This document shows positions 18,523-27,607 of a DNA stretch of 64,000 nucleotides, one piece after another. The notes under the pieces are model-generated. The model was not told the DNA's origin, did no database searches, and was given only the letters and a program-made list of their open reading frames with translations. The first letter of the stretch is position 1. Every line of letters starts with the position of its first letter. Source of the stretch: an uncultured Clostridia bacterium (lineage in GTDB: Bacteria > Bacillota > Clostridia > Oscillospirales > Ruminococcaceae); assembly GCA_945829235.1 (NCBI GenBank), contig CALZUA010000018.1:1-64000 (forward strand), given 5' to 3'. The position numbers were made by a program, and so were the translations under genes.

Positions 18523-19062
18523 TTACTTCTCGAAAGGAGCGCCCATAAGGGTGAGCAACTCTCTGGCTTCTTCGTCGGTTTTAGCGGTAGTGATGAAGTT
18601 GATATCCATACCGCGAACTGCGTCGATTTTATCGTATTCGATTTCGGGGAAGATGAGCTGTTCCTTAAGACCGAAAGAGTAGTTTCCTCTTCCGTCGAAG
18701 GAGTTGGGGTTGATACCTCTGAAATCGCGTACACGGGGCAGAGCCACGTTGAAGAGTCTGTCGAGGAACTCGTACATAATCTCACCGCGCAGCGTAACCT
18801 TAACGCCGATAACCTGACCTTCTCTGAGTTTGAAGTTCGCGACAGACTTCTTGGACTTGCAGGCAACGGGCTTCTGACCGGTGATAGCCGCAAGCTCTGC
18901 CATAACGTTGTCGATAATCTTCGCGTTCTCCTTTGCCTCGCCGCAGCCAACGTTTACAACAATCTTGTCAAGCTTCGGAATCTGCATAACAGACTTATAA
19001 CCGAATTTCTTAAAAAGAGCGGGAGCTACGGTTTCCTTGTAGAATTCTTTCATTCTTGCCAT
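18523..19062 (-). CDS. rplE: 50S ribosomal protein L5
   Basis: 179 residues: [23 protein letters not shown] at the N terminus, then [29 protein letters not shown] and the closing [20 protein letters not shown]. It binds 5S rRNA and bridges to S13 in the 30S head. Start ATG behind GGAGGAAAAAACG. A structured 102-nt spacer separates it from rplX. Confidence 0.98.
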   Translation of the reverse strand: MARMKEFYKETVAPALFKKFGYKSVMQIPKLDKIVVNVGCGEAKENAKIIDNVMAELAAITGQKPVACKSKKSVANFKLREGQVIGVKVTLRGEIMYEFLDRLFNVALPRVRDFRGINPNSFDGRGNYSFGLKEQLIFPEIEYDKIDAVRGMDINFITTAKTDEEARELLTLMGAPFEK

Positions 19063-19164
19063 CGTTTTTTCCTCCGTTTAAGCCGGGTTTCAGCGCTCGC
19101 AACACTTATGCCATCGGCACAAAATGTGTCGCGCCGCACTACTTGTACCCGACCTCCTGGGCAA

Positions 19165-19506
19165 TCAATACTTCAGCTCTGCGCCGCAGTGCTTGCAGAC
19201 TCTGATTTTCTTGCCGTCCTCAATCTTGTGACCCACTCTTGTGGGCTTGTCGCACTTAGGGCAAACAGGCATAACCTTGCAAGCGTAAATCGGGCTCTCA
19301 GCCTGAACTCTGCCGCCGAGCTGTCCCTGCTGCTTGGGCTTAACGTGCTTGGTAACCATATTGATACCCTCAACGATTACCTTGCCCTCTTTGGGGGAAA
19401 CGGTCAAAACCTTACCGGTTTTTCTCTTACCATTCTGACCGTTTGTGAACTTATCCTTGCTGTCGCCCGTCATAAGAGCGACCGTGTCGCCGACTTTAAT
19501 ATTCAT
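19165..19506 (-). CDS. rplX: 50S ribosomal protein L24 with C-terminal zinc ribbon
   Basis: 113 residues. The N-terminal KOW domain (MNIKVGDTVALMTGDSKDK) binds the 5' end of 23S rRNA and starts 50S assembly. The C-terminal part, normally a plain beta structure, has CPKC (residues ~81-84) and CKHC (~105-108), a likely zinc ribbon: VMPVCPKCDKPTRVG then KIRVCKHCGAEL. Some clostridial and other L24 proteins have this C+ form. It follows rplN by 15 nt. Confidence 0.96.
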   Translation of the reverse strand: MNIKVGDTVALMTGDSKDKFTNGQNGKRKTGKVLTVSPKEGKVIVEGINMVTKHVKPKQQGQLGGRVQAESPIYACKVMPVCPKCDKPTRVGHKIEDGKKIRVCKHCGAELKY

Positions 19507-19521
19507 ACCGCGGCACCTCCA

Positions 19522-19890
19522 TTACAGAACTTCGGGAGCAAGGGACAGGATTTTCATATAATCCTTATCTCTCAGCTCTCTTGCAACCGGCCCAAAAATA
19601 CGAGTACCCTTCGGATTTTTGTCCTCCTTGATGATAACAGCCGCGTTTTCGTCAAAGCGGATATAAGTGCCGTCGTCGCGTCTCAAACCCTTTGCCGAGC
19701 GCACTACAACTGCCTTTACAACGTCGCCCTTTTTAACAACGCCGCCGGGTGTAGCTTTTTTAACAGAAGCTACGATAACGTCGCCGATATTTGCGTATCT
19801 TCTTCTTGTTCCGCCAAGAACTCTGATACACATAAGCTCTTTAGCGCCGGTGTTGTCGGCAACCTTGAGCAATGTCTGCATTTGTATCAT
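19522..19890 (-). CDS. rplN: 50S ribosomal protein L14
   Basis: 122 residues, [20 protein letters not shown] at the start and the conserved [28 protein letters not shown] at the end. L14 lies at the subunit interface and is the docking site of the silencing factor RsfS. A 19-nt perfect hairpin lies between it and rpsQ. Confidence 0.98.
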   Translation of the reverse strand: MIQMQTLLKVADNTGAKELMCIRVLGGTRRRYANIGDVIVASVKKATPGGVVKKGDVVKAVVVRSAKGLRRDDGTYIRFDENAAVIIKEDKNPKGTRIFGPVARELRDKDYMKILSLAPEVL

Positions 19891-19947
19891 GGCTTAAACT
19901 CCTTCCCTGTCGAATTGCCGCCGGCAATTCAACGAAAAATTCAGAAA

Positions 19948-20202
19948 TTACTTAGCGCGCTCGATGATGTTAACAAGGCGCCATCTCTTATCCTTGGAGA
20001 GCGGTCTTGTTTCCATAATCTCAACTCTGTCGCCTATCTTGCAGGTGTTTTCCTCATCGTGAGCCTTGAGCTTGATGGTGCGCTTTACGATTTTCTTGTA
20101 AAGAGGATGACGAACGTTGTCCTCGATAGCGACTACGATTGTCTTATCCATCTTATCGCTTACGACTTTTCCTACTCTGGTCTTTCTAAGATTTCTTTCC
20201 AT
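19948..20202 (-). CDS. rpsQ: 30S ribosomal protein S17
   Basis: 84 residues of an OB fold: [20 protein letters not shown] at the start and [20 protein letters not shown] near the end, the S17 signature. It binds the 5' domain of 16S rRNA early in assembly. Confidence 0.98.
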   Translation of the reverse strand: MERNLRKTRVGKVVSDKMDKTIVVAIEDNVRHPLYKKIVKRTIKLKAHDEENTCKIGDRVEIMETRPLSKDKRWRLVNIIERAK

Positions 20203-20224
20203 TTTTAGTTCTTATCCTCCTTCC

Positions 20225-20425
20225 TTAATTCTCCGCTGTAAGTTCACGCTCGCGCTGAATGGTCTTGATACGAGCGATATCCTTCTTGACAGCCTTAATT
20301 CTTGTGGGATTGTCAAGCTGGTTTACAGCGAGCTGGAAGCGCAGGTTGAAAAGCTCCTGTTTGAGCTCGGCGAGCTTTGTTTCAAGCTCTTTTTCCGAAA
20401 GATATTTAATTTCCGAAGCCTTCAT
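20225..20425 (-). CDS. rpmC: 50S ribosomal protein L29
   Basis: 66 residues of two antiparallel helices, [20 protein letters not shown] at the start and the signature [17 protein letters not shown]. It lies at the tunnel exit with L23, where trigger factor and SRP dock. Its ATG overlaps the rplP stop by one base. Confidence 0.97.
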   Translation of the reverse strand: MKASEIKYLSEKELETKLAELKQELFNLRFQLAVNQLDNPTRIKAVKKDIARIKTIQRERELTAEN

Positions 20426-20847
20426 TAAAGCTCACCTCCGTCTTCCTTTTTAACAAATTTGCACTTGATGGGAAGCTTGTGCATAGCGAGACGCATAGCT
20501 TCTCTTGCGGTTTCCTCGGGAACGCCCGCGATTTCAAACATAACTCTGCCGGGCTTTACAACGGAAACCCAGTATTCGGGAGAACCTTTTCCCGAACCCA
20601 TACGAGTTCCGAGCGGCTTTGTAGTAACGGGCTTGTCGGGGAAAATCTTAATCCAAACCTGACCGCCACGCTTGATATAACGCGTCATCGCGATACGAGC
20701 CGCCTCAATCTGATTGGACTTAATCCAAGCGGCCTCGAGCGCCTGAAGACCATACTCGCCGTTTGTAACCTTGTTGCCTCTTGTAGCAACACCCTTGCGG
20801 CGGCCTCTCTGCACTCTTCTGTACTTTACTCTCTTAGGAAGCAGCAT
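20425..20847 (-). CDS. rplP: 50S ribosomal protein L16
   Basis: 140 residues with [19 protein letters not shown] at the N terminus and [26 protein letters not shown] in the middle, the two L16 signatures. L16 positions the A-site tRNA elbow. It overlaps both neighbours by one base, so L29, L16 and S3 are tightly coupled. Confidence 0.98.
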   Translation of the reverse strand: MLLPKRVKYRRVQRGRRKGVATRGNKVTNGEYGLQALEAAWIKSNQIEAARIAMTRYIKRGGQVWIKIFPDKPVTTKPLGTRMGSGKGSPEYWVSVVKPGRVMFEIAGVPEETAREAMRLAMHKLPIKCKFVKKEDGGEL

Positions 20848-21680
20848 TATTCGTTACCCCCTTCAACTTTTTTTGCTTCTGTTCTGGGCTTACGGGGAGG
20901 ACGACGGTCGCCGTTTCTGCCCGCGCCGTTTGCTCTGTCGTTGCGGCGTCTGTCGTTACGCTCGTTTCTTTCGGTGCGAGCGGGCTTATTCTCGCGGATT
21001 TCGCCCTTGAGAACCTCACCGTTGTAAATCCAAACCTTAACGCCGATTACACCATAAGTGGTGTTTGCTCTTGCAACGCCGTACTCGATGTCAGCGCGAA
21101 GAGTCTGAAGCGGAATTGTACCCTCGTGGTAGCTCTCGGAACGAGCGATTTCTGCGCCGCCCAAGCGTCCGCTTACCATAGTCTTAATGCCCTTTGCGCC
21201 GCTCTTCATGGTTCTGCCGATAGCCTGCTTCATAGCGCGTCTGAAGGAAACACGTCCCTCGAGTTGCTGAGCGATGCTGTCTGCAACGAGCTGTGCGTTG
21301 AGGTCGGGAGCCTTGATTTCTACGATGTCGATAGATACGGGCTTACCGATAAGCTTCTCGACTTCGCCGCGGATTTTCTCAATCTCCGCGCCCTTCGGGC
21401 CTATAAGCATTCCCACCTTGTCGGCGTGAATGTAAATTTTGATTTTGTCAGCGCCTGTGCGCTCAATCTGAATGTCTGCGATGCCAACTGCTCTTGAGAG
21501 CAACTGACCGGTCTTTTCGCCGGATACCTTGGTGAACTGTCTTTTGTTCATCAGATAATCACGGATTTTGTAATCCTCGACAAGTGTATCACCGAAGGTT
21601 GCTTTGCCCGCGAACCAGCGAGAATCCCAATCCTTGATTACACCCACGCGAAGACCGTGCGGATTAACCTTCTGTCCCAT
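20847..21680 (-). CDS. rpsC: 30S ribosomal protein S3 with long charged tail
   Basis: 277 residues. The first ~220 hold the KH domain ([22 protein letters not shown], the GPKG variant of GXXG) and the C-terminal S3 domain ending [15 protein letters not shown]. The last ~55 residues are an added Arg/Asn/Glu-rich tail ([19 protein letters not shown] and [15 protein letters not shown]), longer than in Bacillus S3 (~218 residues). S3 forms the mRNA entry tunnel with S4 and S5 and has helicase activity there. Confidence 0.97.
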   Translation of the reverse strand: MGQKVNPHGLRVGVIKDWDSRWFAGKATFGDTLVEDYKIRDYLMNKRQFTKVSGEKTGQLLSRAVGIADIQIERTGADKIKIYIHADKVGMLIGPKGAEIEKIRGEVEKLIGKPVSIDIVEIKAPDLNAQLVADSIAQQLEGRVSFRRAMKQAIGRTMKSGAKGIKTMVSGRLGGAEIARSESYHEGTIPLQTLRADIEYGVARANTTYGVIGVKVWIYNGEVLKGEIRENKPARTERNERNDRRRNDRANGAGRNGDRRPPRKPRTEAKKVEGGNE

Positions 21681-21694
21681 TGTAATTCTCCTCC

Positions 21695-22030
21695 TTATTC
21701 AGCTTCTTTAACAACCAGCGTGATGTTGGACGTTCTCTTTAAAATTCTGTGAGCTCTGCCGTGGTCCTTAGCTCTGATGCGCTTAAGCGTGATGCCTGCG
21801 CCAACATAAGCCTGAGAAACATAGAGTCTTGAGGTGTCCATATTGTGATTGTTTTCTGCGTTTGCAATAGCGGATTTAAGCAACTTTGCAAGCGGCTCGC
21901 AAGCGGACTTCGGCGTATTCTTCAGAATAGCCATTGCTGTTTCTACGGGCTTGTTGCGGATTAAATCGAGCACGATTCCAACCTTGCGCGGAGAGATACG
22001 TACTTGTCTGAGTTCTGCTCTGGCTTCCAT
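21695..22030 (-). CDS. rplV: 50S ribosomal protein L22
   Basis: 111 residues: [20 protein letters not shown] near the start and [23 protein letters not shown] in the tunnel-lining hairpin, whose mutations give macrolide resistance in other species. It is 14 nt after the rpsS unit and 14 nt before rpsC. Confidence 0.98.
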   Translation of the reverse strand: MEARAELRQVRISPRKVGIVLDLIRNKPVETAMAILKNTPKSACEPLAKLLKSAIANAENNHNMDTSRLYVSQAYVGAGITLKRIRAKDHGRAHRILKRTSNITLVVKEAE

Positions 22031-22042
22031 ATTCTCCCCTCC

Positions 22043-22321
22043 TTACTTCTTACCCGTGGTTTTGCTTCCTGCGTGACCTTTGAAGGTTCTTGTGGGAGCA
22101 AACTCGCCGAGCTTGTGACCTACCATATCCTCGGTAACATATACCGGAACGTGCTTTCTGCCGTCATGAACAGCAAAAGTGTGACCTACGAAATCGGGGA
22201 AAATCGTGGAAGAACGGCTCCAAGTCTTGAGAACCTTCTTCTCGCCCTTTTCGTTCATATCGAGAACTCTCTTCATGAGAGCTTCTTGAACGTAAGGCCC
22301 CTTCTTAATGCTTCTTCCCAT
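22043..22321 (-). CDS. rpsS: 30S ribosomal protein S19
   Basis: 92 residues, [20 protein letters not shown] at the start and the signature [25 protein letters not shown] in the middle. It forms a dimer with S13 in the 30S head. A strong long hairpin occupies the spacer to rplB upstream. Confidence 0.98.
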   Translation of the reverse strand: MGRSIKKGPYVQEALMKRVLDMNEKGEKKVLKTWSRSSTIFPDFVGHTFAVHDGRKHVPVYVTEDMVGHKLGEFAPTRTFKGHAGSKTTGKK

Positions 22322-22417
22322 TGTTAAAAATTCCTTTCAAGTTGACATGCAAGTTAATGAACGGCGACTTTTGCGTTTCCGCCGCGCCGTTCTTATTAAC
22401 AGCAACTGTCGGGTTAA

Positions 22418-23251
22418 TTATTTACCGTTTCTTCTTCTTACGATGAACTTGTTAGACGCCTTCTTAAGCGAGCGCGTCTTGTAACCCAAAGCGGGCTTGC
22501 CCCACGGGGTTACAGGGCCGGGACGTCCAACAGGGGACTTACCCTCACCACCGCCGTGCGGGTGGTCGTTCGGGTTCATTACGGAACCACGAACTGTCGG
22601 TCTGATACCGAGGTGACGGGTTTTACCGGCTTTACCGCGGTTTACATTCTCGTGGTCGAGGTTGGAAACCGTACCGATGGAAGCGTAGCAGTTCGCTTCA
22701 ACGTTTCTCAGCTCGCCGGAAGGAAGTCTGAGGAGCGCGTAGCCGTTCTCCTTAGCCATCAGCTGAGCCATATTACCGGCGGAGCGAACCATCTGACCGC
22801 CCTTGCCGGGGTGAAGCTCGATGTTGTGGATAACGGTACCTACGGGGATTGCCTCGAGAGGAAGCGCGTTTCCGGGCTTGATGTCCGCGTCTGCGCCCGC
22901 TCTAACGGTATCGCCAACCTTAAGTCCATCGGGAGCGATGATATATCTCTTCTCGCCGTCCTCGTACTGAACGAGAGCGATGAAAGCGGAACGGTTCGGG
23001 TCGTATTCGAGCGTCATAACCGTTGCGTTCATTCCGCGCTTATCTCTCTTGAAGTCGATTACGCGGTATTTTTTTCTGTTGCCGCCGCCGATGTGACGAA
23101 CGGTAATTCTGCCGTAGCTGTTTCTGCCTGCGGTCTTCTTAACAGGCTCCAGAAGACTTTTTTCGGGAGCGACCTTGGACAGCCCGCTGTAATCGGTAAC
23201 AGTCATACCTCTGCGGCTGTTATTGACAGGCTTGTAAACTTTTATAGCCAT
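22418..23251 (-). CDS. rplB: 50S ribosomal protein L2
   Basis: 277 residues: [20 protein letters not shown] at the start, the RNA-binding core, and the highly conserved [21 protein letters not shown] near residue 220, which includes the essential His of the peptidyl-transferase neighbourhood. L2 joins the subunits and shapes the PTC. Confidence 0.99.
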   Translation of the reverse strand: MAIKVYKPVNNSRRGMTVTDYSGLSKVAPEKSLLEPVKKTAGRNSYGRITVRHIGGGNRKKYRVIDFKRDKRGMNATVMTLEYDPNRSAFIALVQYEDGEKRYIIAPDGLKVGDTVRAGADADIKPGNALPLEAIPVGTVIHNIELHPGKGGQMVRSAGNMAQLMAKENGYALLRLPSGELRNVEANCYASIGTVSNLDHENVNRGKAGKTRHLGIRPTVRGSVMNPNDHPHGGGEGKSPVGRPGPVTPWGKPALGYKTRSLKKASNKFIVRRRNGK

Positions 23252-23268
23252 TTCGTTTCACTCCTTAC

Positions 23269-23568
23269 TCAAATCATTCCGTCGAAGAACTCGATAGTCT
23301 TAGAGCCTTCTGCGAGAGTGACAATAGCCTTCTTCCAATCGGAAGTGTAACCCTCGTTTCTGCCCATTCTCTTCTTTCTTCCGCGAACGCTGATTGTGTT
23401 TACCTTTGCAACCTTAACGCCCTTGAAGAGAGTCTCGACAGCCTTTGCGATTTCAATCTTGTTGGCATTTTTAGCAACCTTGAAAGTGTACTTGCCGTTC
23501 TGAAGGCATTCGGTGCTGTGCTCGGTGATAATGGGCTTGATGATGATGTCCTGTGCAACCTTTTCCAT
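23269..23568 (-). CDS. rplW: 50S ribosomal protein L23
   Basis: 99 residues, [21 protein letters not shown] at the N terminus and the basic [21 protein letters not shown] loop. It lies at the tunnel exit and anchors trigger factor and SRP. Its start codon shares a base with the rplD stop. Confidence 0.98.
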   Translation of the reverse strand: MEKVAQDIIIKPIITEHSTECLQNGKYTFKVAKNANKIEIAKAVETLFKGVKVAKVNTISVRGRKKRMGRNEGYTSDWKKAIVTLAEGSKTIEFFDGMI

Positions 23569-24191
23569 TATGCGTACACCTCCTCGAGCTTTTCAACAGC
23601 GCCCTTTACGATAACGAACTTGTCGCAGTTGAGGATATCGTAAACGTTGAGGGAGTTAACCTGCGCTGTCTTAACCTTTTCGATGTTGGCAACGGACTTG
23701 ATAACCTTAGCGTCTGCGCTGTCGAGAACGATGAGGGTCTTGCCCTGAGCGCCGACTGCGTTGAGCATATTGACCATAGTCTTGGTCTTGTACTCGTCCG
23801 TTGTGATAGCGTCAACAACAATCATTTCATTGTCGATGACCTTTGTGGAAAGAGCGGACAGAATAGCCAGTCTCTTTACCTTCTTGTTCATAGCAAGTCT
23901 GTATGAACGGGGCTTCGGGCCAAGTGCGATACCGCCGTGTCTCCACTGCGGAGCTCTTGTCGAACCCTGACGGGCATTACTTGTGCCCTTCTGACGATAG
24001 GGCTTCTTGCCGCCGCCGCTTACTTCGGTTCTTGTAAGCGTGGACTGAGTGCCCTGACGCTGATTTGCGAGATAATTCACAACCGCGGTGTGCATTGCGG
24101 TCTTGTTGGGCTCAATGCCGAAAACTGCGTCGTTAAGCTCAAGCTCGGAAACGACTTTACCCGCCATATCAACTACGTTAATCTTTGACAT
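23568..24191 (-). CDS. rplD: 50S ribosomal protein L4
   Basis: 207 residues with the long tunnel loop [23 protein letters not shown] (residues ~55-77) and the globular domain with [16 protein letters not shown]. In E. coli L4 also binds the S10 leader and represses its own operon. Whether that control operates here is unknown, but a ~275-nt leader exists upstream of rpsJ. Confidence 0.98.
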   Translation of the reverse strand: MSKINVVDMAGKVVSELELNDAVFGIEPNKTAMHTAVVNYLANQRQGTQSTLTRTEVSGGGKKPYRQKGTSNARQGSTRAPQWRHGGIALGPKPRSYRLAMNKKVKRLAILSALSTKVIDNEMIVVDAITTDEYKTKTMVNMLNAVGAQGKTLIVLDSADAKVIKSVANIEKVKTAQVNSLNVYDILNCDKFVIVKGAVEKLEEVYA

Positions 24192-24212
24192 ATCGTATCG
24201 TCCTCCTTACCT

Positions 24213-24845
24213 TTAAGCCTTAACCGCGTCGCAGATGGTAACAACTCCGCCCTTAGGACCGGGAACTGCGCCCTTAACTGCGATGAGATTGTTCTCGACG
24301 TCAACCTTGACAACAACGAGGTTCTGAACGGTAACTCTCTCTGCGCCCATGTGACCTGCCATACCCTTGCCCTTGAAAATTCTCGAAGGGCTGGAGCAAG
24401 CGCCCATAGAGCCTGCCTGTCTTGCAACAGGACCGGAACCGTGAGTTTCCTTCAGTCTGTGCTGGTTGTGACGCTTGATTGCGCCTGTGAAACCCTTACC
24501 CTTGCTGGTGCCGACAACGTCGATAACGTCGCCCTCAGCAAAAACGTCTGCCTTTACGATATCGCCCGTGTTAAGGGAAGCGGTGTCGTCAAGACGGAAC
24601 TCCTTAAGAGTTTTCTTGAAAGCCACGTCATTCTTCTTGAAGTGACCTTGCTCGGGCTTGTTAACGTGCTTAGCGGAAACATCGCCAAAGCCGAGCTGAA
24701 CAGCTTCATAGCCGTCGTTTTCGGTTGTTTTCTTCTGTACTACAACGCAGGGACCCGCCTCGATAACGGTAACGGGAACAACCTTTCCTGCCTCGTCGAA
24801 GATCTGCGTCATGCCGACCTTCTTGCCGATGATAGCCTTTTTCAT
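24213..24845 (-). CDS. rplC: 50S ribosomal protein L3
   Basis: 210 residues: [25 protein letters not shown] at the start, the [19 protein letters not shown] loop and [22 protein letters not shown] near the methylated Gln site. L3 with L24 starts 50S assembly and its loop reaches the PTC. The spacer upstream to rpsJ holds a perfect 7-bp hairpin. Confidence 0.98.
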   Translation of the reverse strand: MKKAIIGKKVGMTQIFDEAGKVVPVTVIEAGPCVVVQKKTTENDGYEAVQLGFGDVSAKHVNKPEQGHFKKNDVAFKKTLKEFRLDDTASLNTGDIVKADVFAEGDVIDVVGTSKGKGFTGAIKRHNQHRLKETHGSGPVARQAGSMGACSSPSRIFKGKGMAGHMGAERVTVQNLVVVKVDVENNLIAVKGAVPGPKGGVVTICDAVKA

Positions 24846-24988
24846 CAGCCTTTCCTCCTTCTTGGTTATTGGTTGAGATTGCTCTCAACATGACCTCGCG
24901 CCGCGAATCAGCGTTCGGTTAGCGGTTGGGGAACCGTTGGGTAAATCCCCCAACATAACTCAAAGTCAAAAGCGAAACGCCTTCAACT

Positions 24989-25300
24989 TTAAATATCCAT
25001 GGAAATCTCCACACCTGCGGGAAGCTCAAGACTCTGAAGAGCCTCGATTGTCTTCTGAGAGGGACGGATTACATCGATAAGGCGCTTGTGAGTTCTGAGT
25101 TCGAACTGCTCGCGGGAGTACTTATACTTGTGAACCGCTCTCAGGATTGTTACAACCTGCTTGTCCGTGGGGAGCGGAATAGGGCCTGCAACTCTTGCTC
25201 CGCTGCGCTTTGCAGCGTCAACAATCTTAGCAGCGGCAGCGTCAACGATGCCGTGCTCGTAGCCCTTAATCCTGATTCTAACTTTTTCGCTGGATGCCAT
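24989..25300 (-). CDS. rpsJ: 30S ribosomal protein S10
   Basis: 103 residues from the ATG at 25300, behind GAAAGG. The sequence [20 protein letters not shown] and [16 protein letters not shown] are S10 marks. Besides its place in the 30S head, S10 is NusE, a partner of NusB in antitermination. It is the first gene of the supercluster, 275 nt below a promoter. Confidence 0.98.
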   Translation of the reverse strand: MASSEKVRIRIKGYEHGIVDAAAAKIVDAAKRSGARVAGPIPLPTDKQVVTILRAVHKYKYSREQFELRTHKRLIDVIRPSQKTIEALQSLELPAGVEISMDI

Positions 25301-25575
25301 AATTTTCAACCTTTCCCGTTTTTGTAAAACGCTTGTCAATAATCGGCGAAGGCTTATTATGAAAAATCCACTGCTCCGTGTGTTTCATATATCCGCGCAG
25401 ACTTGTTAGTTATCCGAGAATTTCGGACACTTTAACCGTCACAGCCGGACATTCCGAAGAGTATCAATTTTTCCGCCCGAATCGAGTTCGGACATGCTCC
25501 GTCGAAGTTACCACGCTTTGCGTGCAATCTCCGACTTCATCGCCTTGTTTTCAAAACTGCCGTACAGCAGTCGCC
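25301..25575 (-). promoter_or_regulatory. structured S10 operon leader
   Basis: From the inferred start near 25575 to the rpsJ ATG there is about 275 nt with no gene. Read leftward it has several CCGA/TCGG hairpins, for example CCGAACTCGATTCGG and CCGAAATTCTCGG, and many repeats of GTCCG. No terminator is seen. A feedback leader is plausible from position (L4 acts on the S10 leader in E. coli), but the fold does not match a leader I know. Confidence 0.45.
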
Positions 25576-25582
25576 AAAGATT

Positions 25583-25611
25583 ATTTTACCACACACAGCG
25601 CCATTTTTCAA
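25583..25611 (-). promoter_or_regulatory. promoter of the S10-spc-alpha cluster
   Basis: Leftward TTGAAA (25606-25611), 17-nt spacer, TAAAAT (25583-25588). It lies between gpr and rpsJ and is the only clear promoter ahead of rpsJ. Confidence 0.8.
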
Positions 25612-25748
25612 GCGTATTCTCAAAAACTTTGCACTTTTTCGCAGAGAATTTTTCTTGAATTTCGCCCAACATTTTATGCACTTTGCACAAAACAGACAAT
25701 TTTCGACCAAATTTGAGCAAAATATACCATTATAATATAAGGCAAAAC

Positions 25749-26474
25749 TCAAAGCTCGTCCAGCGCCCCCGAAATAACCTCAGCCCACTGTTTCACGAGA
25801 ACGTCAACATCGCCGGTTGTGACAAGAAAACCGCTGTCGGCGGGGTTTTGGGTGACGGAGGAGAGCGCGGTTACTGTGGGAACGCCGATTGCGGCGACGG
25901 GAATACCGAGCGTTTTCCGCGAAATCGCGCCCCGCCGTGAGTCCGCGCCCGAGCCGGGAATTATCCCCGCATCGGTAATCTGCACGGTTTTGCCGATGTA
26001 GCGCGGGTTGTTGCAGGCGAGCGCGTCAACCACGACAACGCAGTCCGCGGGCAACTCACGCGCCGCCGCTCGCACCAGCTTTGCCGTGTCAAGACCGGTT
26101 TTTGCGGCAACATCGGTTTCGATTGCCGAGAGCAAAAAATGCCGTGTTTTCCGCTTGGTTATGCCCCTCACGGCAAGCGCACCGAGGCTGTCGGGGGTAA
26201 TGTCGGGGTTGCCAAGACCGGCAACAAAAAGCCGCCCGCGCTCGTGAACAAGCTGACGAAGCGCCCTTTGCACAAGCGCCGTCATACCAAAATCCGACGG
26301 TTCGCCCTCAAGCGTGATGTAGTGCCCCGCGCTCTTCCCGACGCGATGCGCGGCGTTCTCGCAGATTTTCACATCGGTAATCTTAACCGCGCCAACCGTC
26401 CGTGTAACCGCCGAAACGCCGTCCTTTGCCGTGAAAATCCGCGCCGCTTCCATTGCAAGACCTGTTTTATCCAT
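25749..26474 (-). CDS. gpr: GPR endopeptidase (spore germination protease), short form
   Basis: 241 residues. The core motifs of the A25 protease that degrades small acid-soluble spore proteins are present: GLGNPDITPDSLG (residues ~86-98), VVVVDALACNNPRYIG (~152-167), TDAGIIPGSGADSRR (~173-187) and TLGIPVAAIGVPTV. The two conserved Asp lie in the first two motifs. Bacillus GPR is ~370 residues with a propeptide; here almost no propeptide is left and the C terminus is short. Start ATG behind CGGGAGAATTTT. It is divergent from rpsT, its usual neighbour. Confidence 0.88.
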   Translation of the reverse strand: MDKTGLAMEAARIFTAKDGVSAVTRTVGAVKITDVKICENAAHRVGKSAGHYITLEGEPSDFGMTALVQRALRQLVHERGRLFVAGLGNPDITPDSLGALAVRGITKRKTRHFLLSAIETDVAAKTGLDTAKLVRAAARELPADCVVVVDALACNNPRYIGKTVQITDAGIIPGSGADSRRGAISRKTLGIPVAAIGVPTVTALSSVTQNPADSGFLVTTGDVDVLVKQWAEVISGALDEL

Positions 26475-26523
26475 AAAATTCTCCCGTAAATCAAGTAAAA
26501 TCGCATTTTTTTCGTTTACCCCC

Positions 26524-26552
26524 TTGAAATTTTCCGAAAAATGTGTTATAAT
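26524..26552 (+). promoter_or_regulatory. rpsT promoter
   Basis: TTGAAA (26524-26529), 17-nt spacer, TATAAT (26547-26552), reading rightward. The transcript has a ~140-nt leader before the rpsT ATG. Confidence 0.9.
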
Positions 26553-26696
26553 ATCTAGTACTGTGAGAAAAATCCTGCCAAAAACGATTAAAATAGAGAA
26601 ACGGCGGGGGATTTTTGGTGAATATAAATAATTTTTCCCGAAAATTCTTGCAAAATTCAGTTAATAAAACAATTATCCAAAACGGAGGTGAAAAAA

Positions 26697-26936
26697 ATGC
26701 CGAATATTAAATCCGCAAAGAAAAGAGTTCTTACTTCTCAGGCAAGAAACGAGGCTAACAAGAGCGCGAAATCCGCTCTGCGCACTTCGATAAAGAAGGC
26801 TCGCGAGGACGGAGCAGACGCTGCGACAGTTAAGGCTGCCGTAGTTAACGTTGACAAGGCTGCGGGCAAGGGTCTTATCCACAAGAATAAGGCTGCTCGT
26901 ATCAAATCTCAGCTCGCTAAGAAAGCGAACGCATAA
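26697..26936 (+). CDS. rpsT: 30S ribosomal protein S20
   Basis: 79 residues from the ATG at 26697, which is preceded by GGAGGTG and seven A residues. MPNIKSAKKRVLTSQARNEANKSAKSA is the S20 N terminus; the protein is a three-helix bundle that binds the bottom of the 30S. It is monocistronic, with its own promoter and terminator. Confidence 0.98.
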   Translation: MPNIKSAKKRVLTSQARNEANKSAKSALRTSIKKAREDGADAATVKAAVVNVDKAAGKGLIHKNKAARIKSQLAKKANA

Positions 26937-26957
26937 GTGCCTTTTTCACGTCATAAA

Positions 26958-26992
26958 CGCCCGCAGCTTCTCGGTTTGCGGGCGCATTTTTT
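26958..26992 (+). terminator. rpsT terminator
   Basis: An 8-bp GC-rich stem (CGCCCGCA 26958-26965, TGCGGGCG 26977-26984) with an 11-nt loop, followed by six T residues. Confidence 0.9.
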
Positions 26993-27097
26993 AAGAGCAT
27001 TGCTTATTCGGTTGATACACAATTCCGCGAGAACTCTTATTGTGGAAAAGCGCGGCGTTGTCCGAGAAAAACAAGCGAAAAGGGGGTATTTTCAGTT

Positions 27098-27607
27098 ATG
27101 GTTTTAGAGGAAATTACGGATATAAACGAAATTGATGCCGTTCTGAATGACGCGCAGATGTGCAGAATTGCGCTTCTTGACGGTGACAAGCCTTATATTG
27201 CCCCGATGCTTTTCGGGTATTGTTTGTCGGGGGGAAATCCCGAGTTCTATTTCCGTTGCGGCGAAAAGAGCGAGCTTATCGATATTATAAAAAAGAACAA
27301 CAAGGCGGCGTTTGAAATCGACAAGCTGTACGAGGTTGTTCCCGGCGAGGAAAACCCCAGCCTTTTCGAGGCGGCTTATGAATTTGTCGGCGGCACCGGC
27401 ACAATCGAGTTCATCACGGGCATCGACAAAATTACCGGCTTCAGCCACATTCTCAAAAAGTACAACAAAAACGGCGGCGAGTGCAATATCTCCGAGCAGA
27501 TTTTGAACAGCTTTGCCGTGCTCAAGCTTACGGCAACACAAATTATCTGCAAAAAACAAAGCAGAGCTGTTGGTGAAACGAATGAAAATGAACAAGGAAA
27601 CGATTAA
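27098..27607 (+). CDS. pyridoxamine 5'-phosphate oxidase-like flavin-binding protein
   Basis: 169 residues of the split-barrel FMN-binding fold (NimA/PPOX-like): MCRIALLDGDKPYIAPMLFGY near residues 20-41, YFRCGEKSELIDIIKKNNKAAFEID near 52-76 and the closing VLKLTATQIICKKQ. Relatives bind FMN or coenzyme F420; some detoxify nitro compounds. The substrate is unknown. The gene overlaps the next one by 26 nt, so the three rightward genes form an operon. Confidence 0.82.
   Translation: MVLEEITDINEIDAVLNDAQMCRIALLDGDKPYIAPMLFGYCLSGGNPEFYFRCGEKSELIDIIKKNNKAAFEIDKLYEVVPGEENPSLFEAAYEFVGGTGTIEFITGIDKITGFSHILKKYNKNGGECNISEQILNSFAVLKLTATQIICKKQSRAVGETNENEQGND

Noticed and set aside
24989-25740. T-box or other known riboswitch in the S10 leader
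   Set aside because: No specifier or T-box sequence, and no terminator/antiterminator pair was seen.
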